A stretch of 64,000 bases of DNA from Aurantimicrobium minutum (GTDB lineage Bacteria > Actinomycetota > Actinomycetes > Actinomycetales > Microbacteriaceae). The stretch spans positions 806,001-870,000 of the forward strand of contig NZ_JARXXU010000001.1 in NCBI RefSeq assembly GCF_029894165.1, in the 5' to 3' direction. The notes under the pieces are model-generated. The model searched no databases, was not told the DNA's origin, and saw nothing but the letters and a program-made list of their open reading frames with translations. Of the stretch, positions 35,711-44,976 are shown in pieces (within the stretch, counting starts at the first letter, position 1; each line of letters begins with the position of its first letter). Made by a program: the position numbers and the translations under genes.

Positions 35711-36318
35711 TTCAGTAGGGACTTCTCGACCACGGTCATGATGAGGTTCATCCAGGCTTCCTGATCGACCTTCTCGGGTGCGATGTCATCGACAATGCGG
35801 CCAACCGTATATGCCTGGACGAACACTGCAGCAGCGCGGGCATCAACCGTGGGGGACATCCAGCCTTTGTTCTGTGCTTCGACGAAGAGGTCAGTAAACG
35901 CTTCGGTGAGACGCTGCTGTTCAAGGCCCAGCGCGTCGTGGAAGCGAGGGCTGCTGTACGTGAGGCCGGCCGCGCGTGCACGCTCCAGGCGGAAGCTTGA
36001 GCGGCTTTGTGCCTGGTTGTAGACATTGAGCTCGCGGAGTGCTCCGAGGAGCTCCTCTTTGGAACTGACGGTTGCGAGAATCTGAGACAGGGCATCGATG
36101 GTCGCATCGACGTTCACGCTAAATCGAGCAATCAATGCTGCCTCAACGAGGTCTTCGAAGTCTTCGAAGTGGTGGTACAGCGAACCCTTGGAAATCCCGG
36201 AAGCGTTGAGTACCTGGTCGGCAGTAATGTGCTCGGGGTCTGAGCCGTCGAGCAGTTCAACCATGGTCATGATTAATCGATCACGGGTGGGGTGCGAAGT
36301 CTTGGGCATGCTGCCCAT
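35707..36318 (-). CDS. TetR-family transcriptional regulator
   Basis: 203 aa. N-terminal helix-turn-helix at about residues 30-55 (ITADQVLNASGISKGSLYHHFEDFEDLVEAAL), the canonical TetR DNA-binding unit, and a ligand-binding helical C-terminus. The start is ATG at 36318 or at 36309 (MPKTSHPTRDRL). No clear Shine-Dalgarno. Its neighbour is the convergent isochorismatase-like gene. The regulated gene is unknown. Confidence 0.92.
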   Translation of the reverse strand: MGSMPKTSHPTRDRLIMTMVELLDGSDPEHITADQVLNASGISKGSLYHHFEDFEDLVEAALIARFSVNVDATIDALSQILATVSSKEELLGALRELNVYNQAQSRSSFRLERARAAGLTYSSPRFHDALGLEQQRLTEAFTDLFVEAQNKGWMSPTVDARAAAVFVQAYTVGRIVDDIAPEKVDQEAWMNLIMTVVEKSLLN

Positions 36319-36366
36319 TCTACTGAGCGTGCAAGCCAGGCCGCGGTGTATCAGCTGATGTGCTCT

Positions 36367-37143
36367 TTATGTTCCTGGCAGGAATCCAGGGGCGATTGAT
36401 TTAACCAGTGCATATCCGGTGAACGAGACAATGTCGAGTATCCAGTGCGCAATGACGAGGGGCATCGTGCGACCCCAGCGTTGGTAAGCCAGTCCGAACA
36501 CGATTCCCATCGCCACATTGCCGACAAAGGGTCCAAAACCTTGGTAGAGATGGTAGCTCCCGCGCAAGATCGCACTCGCACCGATAATGTGCCAGGTTTT
36601 CCACCCCAGTTCTCTCAGGCGAGTGAAGAGGTAACCCACCACGATGAGCTCTTCGACGAGCGCTGCGCGCAACGCGGCAAGAACGAGAACGGGCACCGTC
36701 CACCAGAAGGTATCGAGCGCGGTGGGAACAATGGTGACGGTGAAACCGAGTGCATGGCCGACGAGATACAGTCCTAGGCCTGGGATGCCGATGACCGCGG
36801 CCAGGCCCACACCGCGAAGCAGGTCTTTCCCCGGCTGTGAGAGAGTGAAACCGAGTTGTGTGAAGGCACTCTTCCCTGGCTGTTCCAGCAGCCAGAACAC
36901 CAGCACCACGGGGACGAGCCCAAAGAAGATCCCCAGAAGTTGATACACAAGATCGAATACGGGCTGGTCAGCCAGTGACTGGTTGATCACCGCTTTCTGG
37001 GCGTTCAGGGATTGTTCACTGGAGAGTTTCCGCAGTAACGAGACAATCGAATACACCGCCGAGGACCCCAGTGAGAGCCCTAGCACGATGGCAATCTCAA
37101 GCCACGTGCGCGAGCGCCGCTGTTTCTGGGTCCATTCGGTCAC
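36367..37143 (-). CDS. CPBP-family intramembrane protein (Abi/Rce1-like)
   Basis: 258-residue protein with about seven to eight helices. CPBP glutamic proteases carry EExxxR, FxxxH and HxxxN/D motifs: here EELIVVGYLFTRL (the Arg of motif 1 is Val), SYHLYQGF and IAHWILDIV. The two glutamates and both histidines are kept. The replaced Arg makes classical protease activity uncertain. GTG at 37143 is chosen over an upstream start at 37203, which would add a polar extension; an AGG lies about 10 nt before it. Confidence 0.85.
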   Translation of the reverse strand: MTEWTQKQRRSRTWLEIAIVLGLSLGSSAVYSIVSLLRKLSSEQSLNAQKAVINQSLADQPVFDLVYQLLGIFFGLVPVVLVFWLLEQPGKSAFTQLGFTLSQPGKDLLRGVGLAAVIGIPGLGLYLVGHALGFTVTIVPTALDTFWWTVPVLVLAALRAALVEELIVVGYLFTRLRELGWKTWHIIGASAILRGSYHLYQGFGPFVGNVAMGIVFGLAYQRWGRTMPLVIAHWILDIVSFTGYALVKSIAPGFLPGT

Positions 37144-37257
37144 GCCGATAAGCCTAGTTTGGGATGCCTGCGGTATGCTGAGAGTGCTCGATTTTCCCGG
37201 CATCGCACATCTTTGGTGCCGCTGGTTTATTCATGTCGGGCACTCACTTCTAACCAA

Positions 37258-37279
37258 CGATGACCATGTCTGGTCATCG
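37258..37279 (+). promoter_or_regulatory. Hairpin abutting the typA ribosome-binding site
   Basis: CGATGACCA (37258-37266) and TGGTCATCG (37271-37279) form a 9-bp perfect stem with a TGTC loop. The Shine-Dalgarno AGAGGA (37280-37285) begins at the next base and the ATG is at 37292. A stem stacked against the Shine-Dalgarno could tune initiation, for example with temperature, which fits the cold-related role of BipA/TypA. The structure is seen; the function is inferred. Confidence 0.55.
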
Positions 37280-37291
37280 AGAGGATTTTTC

Positions 37292-39199
37292 ATGGCGCAC
37301 GCCCTCCGCACAGACCGACGTAACGTCGCAATCGTTGCACACGTTGACCACGGTAAGACCACCCTGGTTGACGCCATGCTCAAGCAGACCAACTCCTTCG
37401 ACGCCCACTTTGCTGGCGAAGACCGCATGATGGACTCGAACGACCTCGAACGCGAAAAGGGCATCACCATCCTCGCGAAGAACACGTCGGTTTCTTACGA
37501 GGGTAAGCACGCCACCGATGGTCCCATCATCATCAACGTGATCGACACCCCAGGCCACGCCGACTTCGGTGGCGAGGTGGAACGTGGTCTGTCCATGGTG
37601 GACGGCGTTGTTCTTCTCGTTGACGCCTCTGAGGGCCCACTGCCTCAGACTCGCTTCGTACTGCGTAAGGCACTGGAAGCGAAGCTTCCCGTCATTCTTT
37701 TGGTCAACAAGACCGACCGCCCCGATGCTCGTATCGATGAGGTTGTGGGCGAAAGCCAGGACCTGCTTCTCGGTCTGGCTTCTGACATGGCCGATGACGT
37801 ACCTGACCTCGACTTGGACCTCGTCCTAGACGTTCCTGTTGTGTATGCATCTGGCCGTGCCGGTGCTGCCAGCCACAACAAGCCAGAGAACGGTTCGTTG
37901 CCTGATAACGATGACCTTGAGCCTCTGTTCGAAGCCATCCTGCAGCACGTCCCTGCGCCGTCTTACGATGACGCTCACCCACTGCAGGCTCACGTGACCA
38001 ACCTCGATGCGTCGCCATTCTTGGGTCGTCTTGCACTGCTGCGTATCTTCAACGGAAACATCAAGAAGGGCCAGCAGGTTGCCTGGGTCAAGAACGATGG
38101 CTCGGTTCAGAACGTCAAGATTACGGAACTGCTCATCACCAAGGCGCTGGAGCGTTTCCCCACCGACACTGCAGGCCCTGGTGACATCGTCGCTATCGCC
38201 GGTATTGAAGACATCACCATTGGTGAAACCATTGCTGACCCCAACGATGTTCGCCCCTTGCCCACCATCACGGTGGATGATCCTGCGATCTCGATGACCA
38301 TTGGTACCAACACCTCGCCCATTATTGGCAAAGTCAAGGGCCACAAGCTCACCGCTCGCATGGTCAAGGACCGCCTTGACCGCGAGCTCGTCGGTAACGT
38401 TTCGATCAAGTTGGTTGACATTGGTCGCCCCGACGCCTGGGAAATCCAGGGCCGTGGTGAACTTGCTCTCGCCATCCTCGTCGAGAACATGCGCCGTGAA
38501 GGCTTCGAGCTCACTGTGGGCAAGCCACAGGTTGTGACCAAGAAGGTGGACGGCAAGGTGCACGAGCCTTTCGAGCACCTCACCATTGACGCCCCCGAGG
38601 AATACCTTGGTGCCGTGACACAGCTTCTCGCAGCTCGTAAGGGCCGCATGGAGTCCATGACCAACCACGGCACCGGCTGGGTTCGTATGGAATTCATCGT
38701 TCCGTCCCGCGGTCTGATTGGTTTCCGTACCGAGTTCATGACCATCACCCGGGGCGCTGGAATCGCGAACGCTGTTTCTCACGGTTATGAAGCATGGGCA
38801 GGTTCCATCGTGACTCGCACCAATGGTTCGATTGTTGCGGACCGCGCTGGTGTGGCAACACCGTTTGCCATGGTCGCACTCCAGGAGCGCATGAGCTTCT
38901 TCGTAGAGCCCACTCAGGAGGTTTACGAAGGCATGGTCGTCGGCGAGAACTCCCGCGCTGATGACATGGACGTCAACATCACGAAGGAAAAGCAGCTGAC
39001 CAACATGCGTCAGTCCACCTCCGACAGCTTTGAGCGCATGACGCCCTCACGCAAGCTCACGCTGGAAGAGTGCCTCGAGTTCGCTCGTGAAGATGAGTGT
39101 GTGGAGGTAACCCCTGAACACGTTCGTATCCGTAAGGTCGAGCTGGATTCCAACGCTCGTGCGCGGACCACGAGTCGCCTCAAGAAGCAGAACGAATAA
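37292..39199 (+). CDS. typA: Translational GTPase TypA/BipA
   Basis: 635-residue ribosome-binding GTPase involved in 50S assembly and growth under cold or other stress. G1 AHVDHGKTTL (about 14-23), switch region LEREKGITILAKNTS, G3 DTPGHADFGGEVERG, G4 NKTDRPDAR, then the EF-G-like domains and the BipA-specific C-terminus (TRTNGSIVADRAGVATPFAM, LTLEECLEFAREDE). ATG at 37292 with AGAGGA 6 nt upstream gives the standard N-terminus; the long in-frame extension upstream overlaps the divergent CPBP gene and is not coding. Confidence 0.97.
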   Translation: MAHALRTDRRNVAIVAHVDHGKTTLVDAMLKQTNSFDAHFAGEDRMMDSNDLEREKGITILAKNTSVSYEGKHATDGPIIINVIDTPGHADFGGEVERGLSMVDGVVLLVDASEGPLPQTRFVLRKALEAKLPVILLVNKTDRPDARIDEVVGESQDLLLGLASDMADDVPDLDLDLVLDVPVVYASGRAGAASHNKPENGSLPDNDDLEPLFEAILQHVPAPSYDDAHPLQAHVTNLDASPFLGRLALLRIFNGNIKKGQQVAWVKNDGSVQNVKITELLITKALERFPTDTAGPGDIVAIAGIEDITIGETIADPNDVRPLPTITVDDPAISMTIGTNTSPIIGKVKGHKLTARMVKDRLDRELVGNVSIKLVDIGRPDAWEIQGRGELALAILVENMRREGFELTVGKPQVVTKKVDGKVHEPFEHLTIDAPEEYLGAVTQLLAARKGRMESMTNHGTGWVRMEFIVPSRGLIGFRTEFMTITRGAGIANAVSHGYEAWAGSIVTRTNGSIVADRAGVATPFAMVALQERMSFFVEPTQEVYEGMVVGENSRADDMDVNITKEKQLTNMRQSTSDSFERMTPSRKLTLEECLEFAREDECVEVTPEHVRIRKVELDSNARARTTSRLKKQNE

Positions 39200-39219
39200 A
39201 TCTCTTCAGATTTACTAAG

Positions 39220-39255
39220 AAAAGGGCTCCTACGAAAGTAGGAGCCCTTTTCTGT
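39220..39255 (+). terminator. Rho-independent terminator of typA
   Basis: AAAAGGGCTCCTAC (39220-39233) pairs with GTAGGAGCCCTTTT (39238-39251) around a GAAA tetraloop: a 14-bp perfect stem ending in a T run. It isolates typA from the downstream surface-protein gene. Confidence 0.95.
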
Positions 39256-39288
39256 TGTTGAACACCGCGAAAAAATAAAGGTTTAATC

Positions 39289-39334
39289 CCCTTATGCTTA
39301 AGGGAAATATCCCTTAGTTTCTTAAGGTGATAAT
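39289..39334 (+). promoter_or_regulatory. Phased CCTTA/TAAGG operator array and -10 of the surface-protein gene
   Basis: Four half-sites alternate in orientation: CCCTTA (39289-39294), TAAGGG (39299-39304), CCCTTA (39311-39316) and TAAGG (39323-39327). Neighbouring sites start 10-12 bp apart, about one helical turn. A good -10 hexamer GATAAT (39329-39334) follows at once, so the array covers the core promoter. An AAGGGG ribosome-binding site (39348-39353) and the GTG start at 39362 come after. A dimeric regulator binding cooperatively is the simplest reading; the factor is unknown. Confidence 0.6.
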
Positions 39335-39361
39335 CACTGAAATTTTCAAGGGGAATCATTC

Positions 39362-42300
39362 GTGAAAAGCAGCACCTTATCTGTGACTCGGATCTTTCAC
39401 TCCCGCACAAATCAGTGGATTAGCGGACTTTTTGCAATCGTTCTCTTCACCGCAGGCTTAGTTGCTTTCACGCCTATTGCCGCTAGTGCAGCAGTTCCTA
39501 CTGCACCGACAATTACTGATGTTGATCAAATCGATCAAGGTCTTACAATCACATTTACAGCGCCTAGTGGTGTGACTCCTTCGATATCTAACTATGAATA
39601 TTCAGTTGACGGAGGGGCGACCTGGACCGCCTCAAACCCTGCAGTGACCTCAAGTCCCATTACGATTACCGGATTGAACAACTGTCAAACATATTCAATT
39701 TCACTGCGTGCAGTTAATGCTGACGGTGCGGGTGTCGCAGCCGAGCCTTGGAACGGCGTACCTGGGGCACTTCAGTATGTTTTAAATAATGGTTTGATGA
39801 GATTCGGTACAGGGGCAGAAGCTTCAGTTCAAACTAATGGAAATCTAAAACAGCCCTGGTATAAAAATTCATCTGGTGGTTGGTCCCCAATGACTTTCTC
39901 TAACTATGCATTGAACTATGGGCTTGCAGTAGGAGGCGACGGCTCGAGTGAATGGAATGCAAATGGTTCGTTAGTTGAGTTCAACGGGGTTACCCTTGAA
40001 CGCCAAACAATCGACTGTTCTCAATTTGTCACTACCTCCACATCTGGGAATCTTGCAACTGGCTACGGATCACTTTCAACAACTGGGAGATACACGTTTC
40101 CAGGAAGCGGTGAAGTGGTTGAAATATCTCGCAAATATACCCAGAGCTTAACCAGTAAATACACCACATTTACTGAAACAATTCGAAATGTTGGCTTGGT
40201 GCCCATGAGGAACGCACGCTTATGGGTAGGAACCCAGGATGACTGGATCGGTAGTGATGACCGAAATACCAAAAAACGTGGAAATATTTCTAACGGAGCG
40301 TTTGTTCAGATTCCACAGTCGAGTACCCAAGCCAAAGTTTTGGAAATATCAAACGCTTCAGATACCGTTTATTTCTACACAACCTCAAACCTTGGTTACG
40401 TCACGGGCTTAAACGGGTACGGTGATTTTACTCAACGAGTCATGAGGCAGAACCCTGGAACTGCGCTAACGAGTGTTTACAATGACGGTTCGTATGGGAT
40501 GTATCTTCGATTCCAAGATTTGGATCCAGGTGCTTCTGAGTCTTTCAACTGGTATTACCTTGCGTCTTCATCTGCTGAAGCTGCAAACCTTCTTGGGAAT
40601 GTAGCATCGTCTGCGTTACCAGGTGCGCCTTCGATTAGTTCCGTAGATGCTGGTGACGGCCAGGTATCAGTTGACTTCGTTGAAGGAACCACTGGTGGAT
40701 CCGGCCTAACAAACTACCAGTATTCGACTGACAGTGGAGCTACTTGGCAAACCCGTTCACCAGCTTCAATTTCTAGCCCGCTTGTGATTAACGGACTCAC
40801 GAACGGCACTTCTTATGATGTCAAGATTCGTGCCGTGAACTCAGAAGGAGCTGGTACCTCCACGAGCTCAACGCCCGTAATTCCAATAGGCGCTCCCCAA
40901 GCCCCGCAGATCACATCGCTTTCACAAACGGACACTTCCGTTACGGTCTCCTTTAATGCACCTGGTTCTGATGGTGGCTCCGCAATTACCTCTTACCAAC
41001 ACTCAAGCGATGGCGGAAATACTTGGATTTCACCCACACCTGCTGTCACTTCATCGCCTGTGACCATCACTGGGTTAATGCCTGGTACGCAATATCAAAT
41101 TGCTGTCAGGGCGGTAAACGCTCAGGGGGATGGAATTTCAAGCGCTAGTCAAAGTGTGACTACCTACACTGCTCCCGGTGCGCCGACCGTGGGGGCAATA
41201 ACCCCCGGAAACCAGAGTCTTTCAATTAGTTTTGTCTCCGGCACGAGCGGTGGAACTCCGTATACGAATATTGAGTATTCGTTGGATGGAGGCGCCTCCT
41301 GGAATACTCGGTCCCCTACAAGCACCGATTCTCCTTTGATTGTTTCCGGTCTGACAAATGGAACTTCGTATGATGTTGCACTCAGAACGGTTAACTCAGT
41401 GGGACATAGTGTGCGTTCTAACATTGTCACTGCTGAGCCAGTTGCCGTCCCGGCTGCAATCACTTTCCCCCAAGGGACAAATGTCACTCCTAGTAGCGGA
41501 ACCCTTACCTTAACTTTCGCGGCTCCTGATAATGGGGGGTCCCCCATAACCGGTTATCAATACTCCACTGATTTGGGTGTGACATGGCGTGACCGAACAG
41601 ATTCTGGCGGTACTTCAACCACTCTCACTATTTCCAAACTCTCTGTGGACGGAGCAACAGATTTAGCAAACGGTACTGCTTATCGTGTTCAAGTTCGTGC
41701 TGTGAATTCTGTTGGACCGGGTCTTGCTTCCAACGATGCTAGTGGTACTCCCGCTACGGTCTCTGCAGCCCCAACCATTGACTCTGTGACTGCTCGAGAC
41801 AGATCACTGGAACTTGCATTCACCCTAGGTAGCAATGGTGGAGCACCCATCACATCTCTTGAATATTGTTTGCTGGATTGTTCAACTTCTTCAAACTGGA
41901 TTTCTGTTGCAAGTGTCTCTAGTCCACTTCGGATTACGGGCCTTTTCAATGGAATCGCATACACCCCGAGTATTCGGGCAGTCAATGCTCAAGGACCAGG
42001 CACTTCGGTAACCGCAGCTTCTTCGACCCCTGCAAGTGCTCCAACAGCAGTGACAATTTCCTCAGTGACAACAGGGGCCGGCCAAGCAGCGGTCCTCTTC
42101 AATGCCCCATCGAGTAACGGTGGTCTTTCGATAACGAATTACGAATACTCATTAGATGGTGGGACAACATGGGTGACGCCATCTCCCACCTCTACTGCCA
42201 CCACCATAACTGTGCTTGGACTAACTAACGGAACCAGCTATGGCTTTGCAGTTCGCGCAGTTACAGCATCAACCACTGGTCTTGCGAGTGCCGTGACATA

Positions 42301-44848
42301 CGGCACTCCATCGACTACACCGAGTGTTCCTGTTTCTCCTACTTTGGAGGCAGCAAGTGGACGAATCAACGTTTCACTCACGGCACCAGACAATGGTGGT
42401 TCGCCAATCACAACCTACGAATATGCGCTTTCTTCCAACGGTGGGGCGTATGGAGCGTGGGTTTCAACAAATTCAACTTCGACAAGTTTTATGATTCAGG
42501 GCGTGACAAACGGCACTGCTTATGGTGTAAAAATTCGTGCACTGAACATCAATGGCTCTGGAACGGTATATACCCATTCAACAACTGTCACACCAGTTGG
42601 AGTCCCTGATTCTCCTGTGGTGACATCTACGAGTAATTCACAAATTCTGAATAGTTTGACCACCCGCCAGATTGCTGTTAACTTCACAGAGCCAGCAAAT
42701 AATGGTTCTGCCATTACTAACTATCAGTACTCAACCGACAACGGAGCTACGTGGATAAACAGAACAGACACGACTGGACGTCTTTCCCCCATCGTGATTT
42801 CTAAATTATCTACTGACGGAACCACTGATCTCAACATAGATACCCCATACACATTAAAGATTCGTGCCATCAACGCGAATGGAAATGGTGACGCTTCGGT
42901 CGCGGTTTCTGCTCGAACCGGCGGTGCCGTGGATACAACCGCGCCAACCGTGACATTGAGTCGTGTGGCTGGTGATTTCAGTTCCTCTCGGAACCTGACA
43001 TTCCTGGCAACTTTTAGTGAAACTGTGTCAGGCGTGACGACATCAGACATCGTTCGCAGCTCAGGTACGGCATCATGTTCCATTTCAAGCGTTTCAGCTG
43101 CTTCAGGGACGTCTATCAATATCAACGTGAGCTGCACAACTGACGGAACGTACCAGATTAGAATTAACGCAAACACTGTCACCGATGGCCAGAACACAGG
43201 CCCCACTTCAGCGGTTACTTCTAACCTCGTAACCATTAACTCGGTTGCACCCACTGCAAGTATTCAAACAGCGAGCGCTACCTCTGGCAGTAGGACTCTT
43301 ACTTTCCCGGTAACTTTCAGCTCATCGGTCACAGGAATTGGCTACAGCGACTTTGTTCAGGCAAGTGGAACTGCAAGTTGCTCCTCGATTGCTGTCTCTG
43401 CGGCATCTGGGACCACTGTGAGCTTCACAGTTTTATGTTCAACTGATGGCACTGTAACCATGAGGCTTCTTGCCAACTCGGTGGCAAATAGCTATTTCTC
43501 AGCACCCGTAAATGCCGTGGATTCCTCCCAAGTAACAATTGACTCCAGTGTGCCTACCGCTACGGTCGCTTCGCCTTCTACTCGAACAAGCTCACGTTCA
43601 TTGACTTACGTCGTGACCTTTTCAGAAACCGTTTCGGGCGTGAGCGCATCTGATTTTGTTCAATATGCGGGAACAGCGAGCTGTACAACTTCTGCTCTAT
43701 CGGCAACGAGCGGCACAAGCATCACGTTTACTGTTACCTGTTCGAATGATGGTTCAGTTCAGATGAGGCTTTCCGCTAATTCCATTACAGATGGAATTAA
43801 CCTCGGTCCTTCGGCAGTTTTGAATTCAAATATGGTGACGGTCGATCAAATAGCACCTTCAGCTTCCATCGCATCACCAGCAGTCAACTCGAAAATCCGT
43901 GTCCTGAGTTACACGGTTGATTTCAGCGAAATTGTGACTGGAATTTCTGATGCTGACTTTGTACAGAGTGCCGGAACAGCAACATGTTCAACCAGCAGTG
44001 TTTCTCAGGCCTCTGGTCAAAGCGTCACATTCAAAGTGACGTGTACCTCGGATGGAACTGTAACCATGAAGTTCTTATCGGGTTCTGTTTCTGACGGTCT
44101 CTATACAGGGCCGTCCGCAGATGTACTTTCGCGTGAAGTGAACATCGACTCCACTGTTGCTTTCGTGATTACGCCTCGGGTTTCACCGCGCTCTGGGCCA
44201 GTAATTCAACCTGCCCCGCAGGTAACACCGGCTCCACGGGCACCCACGCTTCTTAACGGTGAATTGCCCCGAGTTACAACCTCAGCACCTGTGATCATTA
44301 TTGATGGAACTGCCACAACTACTCAAATCACTACCTTGCCATCAGGTGCGCAACAGATTTCACTGTCTGCAGGTGCATCCGTATCGCTGGACGCAGTGAG
44401 CGAGAAGACGGGAAAATCAGTTTCTGCTTCTTCATCTGGCGTAATGCAAATAAGCCACGGTGACAGCCTTGTAATCCAGGCAATTGGTCTGCAGCCAGGC
44501 TCCGAAATTGAAGTATGGCTGTTCTCGACACCAAAATTGTTGGGAACAGTGATTGTCGGACCCGATGGAACTGCATCTGGAGAGTTTGCAATCCCTGCTG
44601 GTCTTCATGTGGGTTCTCACACCGCGCAGATTGACGGCATTGATTCAACCGGCACAGAAGTTTCTGTGAATACGGCACTTCAGATTTCTGAACAGAAAGC
44701 TTCTTCCACAGTGGAAACTGCGGGTTCCCAGTCCTCCGGTACTTCAACGATCACCATGGTGGTGTGGATTGGGGCTGGAGCGTTACTCCTGGCTCTGCTC
44801 TTCTTCTTGTTCTTCCTGTTCAGGAAGCGCATTAGAAACTCAGACTAA
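39362..44848 (+). CDS. Giant secreted FnIII/Ig-like repeat surface protein with C-terminal membrane anchor
   Basis: 1,828 aa. Sec signal peptide (helix about 19-38, AASAA cleavage-like site about 40-45). One FnIII module (about 45-130), then an unrecognised domain (about 135-415, with WVGTQDDWIGSDD and FNWYYLAS), then about eight FnIII repeats (about 420-1190, each with a YQYSTDGGATW-like strand and LTNGTSYDVKIRAVN). Four tandem repeats of about 101 residues follow (about 1193-1598), each with FSE-VSGVxxSDFVQ-x-SGTASC. Next come a Pro-rich spacer, a final beta domain, and a C-terminal helix (VVWIGAGALLLALLFFLFFLF) with a basic tail. There is no LPXTG. Composition is visibly richer in A+T than the flanks, which suggests transfer or relaxed selection. 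GTG start with AAGGGG upstream. Confidence 0.87.
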   Translation: MKSSTLSVTRIFHSRTNQWISGLFAIVLFTAGLVAFTPIAASAAVPTAPTITDVDQIDQGLTITFTAPSGVTPSISNYEYSVDGGATWTASNPAVTSSPITITGLNNCQTYSISLRAVNADGAGVAAEPWNGVPGALQYVLNNGLMRFGTGAEASVQTNGNLKQPWYKNSSGGWSPMTFSNYALNYGLAVGGDGSSEWNANGSLVEFNGVTLERQTIDCSQFVTTSTSGNLATGYGSLSTTGRYTFPGSGEVVEISRKYTQSLTSKYTTFTETIRNVGLVPMRNARLWVGTQDDWIGSDDRNTKKRGNISNGAFVQIPQSSTQAKVLEISNASDTVYFYTTSNLGYVTGLNGYGDFTQRVMRQNPGTALTSVYNDGSYGMYLRFQDLDPGASESFNWYYLASSSAEAANLLGNVASSALPGAPSISSVDAGDGQVSVDFVEGTTGGSGLTNYQYSTDSGATWQTRSPASISSPLVINGLTNGTSYDVKIRAVNSEGAGTSTSSTPVIPIGAPQAPQITSLSQTDTSVTVSFNAPGSDGGSAITSYQHSSDGGNTWISPTPAVTSSPVTITGLMPGTQYQIAVRAVNAQGDGISSASQSVTTYTAPGAPTVGAITPGNQSLSISFVSGTSGGTPYTNIEYSLDGGASWNTRSPTSTDSPLIVSGLTNGTSYDVALRTVNSVGHSVRSNIVTAEPVAVPAAITFPQGTNVTPSSGTLTLTFAAPDNGGSPITGYQYSTDLGVTWRDRTDSGGTSTTLTISKLSVDGATDLANGTAYRVQVRAVNSVGPGLASNDASGTPATVSAAPTIDSVTARDRSLELAFTLGSNGGAPITSLEYCLLDCSTSSNWISVASVSSPLRITGLFNGIAYTPSIRAVNAQGPGTSVTAASSTPASAPTAVTISSVTTGAGQAAVLFNAPSSNGGLSITNYEYSLDGGTTWVTPSPTSTATTITVLGLTNGTSYGFAVRAVTASTTGLASAVTYGTPSTTPSVPVSPTLEAASGRINVSLTAPDNGGSPITTYEYALSSNGGAYGAWVSTNSTSTSFMIQGVTNGTAYGVKIRALNINGSGTVYTHSTTVTPVGVPDSPVVTSTSNSQILNSLTTRQIAVNFTEPANNGSAITNYQYSTDNGATWINRTDTTGRLSPIVISKLSTDGTTDLNIDTPYTLKIRAINANGNGDASVAVSARTGGAVDTTAPTVTLSRVAGDFSSSRNLTFLATFSETVSGVTTSDIVRSSGTASCSISSVSAASGTSININVSCTTDGTYQIRINANTVTDGQNTGPTSAVTSNLVTINSVAPTASIQTASATSGSRTLTFPVTFSSSVTGIGYSDFVQASGTASCSSIAVSAASGTTVSFTVLCSTDGTVTMRLLANSVANSYFSAPVNAVDSSQVTIDSSVPTATVASPSTRTSSRSLTYVVTFSETVSGVSASDFVQYAGTASCTTSALSATSGTSITFTVTCSNDGSVQMRLSANSITDGINLGPSAVLNSNMVTVDQIAPSASIASPAVNSKIRVLSYTVDFSEIVTGISDADFVQSAGTATCSTSSVSQASGQSVTFKVTCTSDGTVTMKFLSGSVSDGLYTGPSADVLSREVNIDSTVAFVITPRVSPRSGPVIQPAPQVTPAPRAPTLLNGELPRVTTSAPVIIIDGTATTTQITTLPSGAQQISLSAGASVSLDAVSEKTGKSVSASSSGVMQISHGDSLVIQAIGLQPGSEIEVWLFSTPKLLGTVIVGPDGTASGEFAIPAGLHVGSHTAQIDGIDSTGTEVSVNTALQISEQKASSTVETAGSQSSGTSTITMVVWIGAGALLLALLFFLFFLFRKRIRNSD
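42940..44156 (+). repeat. Four tandem ~303-bp coding repeats (Ig-like modules)
   Basis: Modules begin near nt 42940, 43245, 43550 and 43852 (TAPTVTLSR, APTASIQTA, VPTATVASP and APSASIASP) and each ends in a TDG/SDG-x-N-x-V segment. The unit is about 303-305 bp, and each module keeps one Cys pair (TASC ... SC/C). Divergence between copies is high enough that they are old, not recent, duplications. Confidence 0.7.
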
Positions 44849-44976
44849 GCTTCGATAAGTCTTCGTGGAAATTCTGTGTTGAGGAAATTCGTAGGGCGTT
44901 GCTAGCAGTACAAACTGACTCACCGAGAGGCAGATCATTGTTTTTGCGTGCTTGACTTTGCGCAATTGAGTTAGTA
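44849..44976. other. Convergent intergenic strip with no recognised feature
   Basis: 128 bp between the 3' ends of the surface-protein gene and efeU. I see no open reading frame with a start, no stable terminator hairpin and no repeat. The composition stays AT-rich, like the surface gene. Confidence 0.5.

Noticed and set aside
36350-36359. ATCAGCTGAT palindrome between the TetR and CPBP genes
   Set aside because: Ten bp is expected by chance at this frequency, and it sits at the 3' end of the CPBP gene and about 30 bp from the TetR start without supporting repeats.
36983-37291. N-terminal extension of typA from 36983
   Set aside because: Overlaps the divergent CPBP gene and the hairpin leader; the standard TypA N-terminus and a good ribosome-binding site are at 37292.
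37826-38782. 318-codon minus-strand frame opposite typA
   Set aside because: Mirror of a highly biased codon pattern in typA; no motif and no ribosome-binding site.
44338-44352. LPSGA sequence in the surface protein as a sortase signal
   Set aside because: It lies about 165 residues before the C-terminus, inside a beta domain, and is not followed by the helix and basic tail that a sorting signal needs; the protein is anchored by its C-terminal helix.
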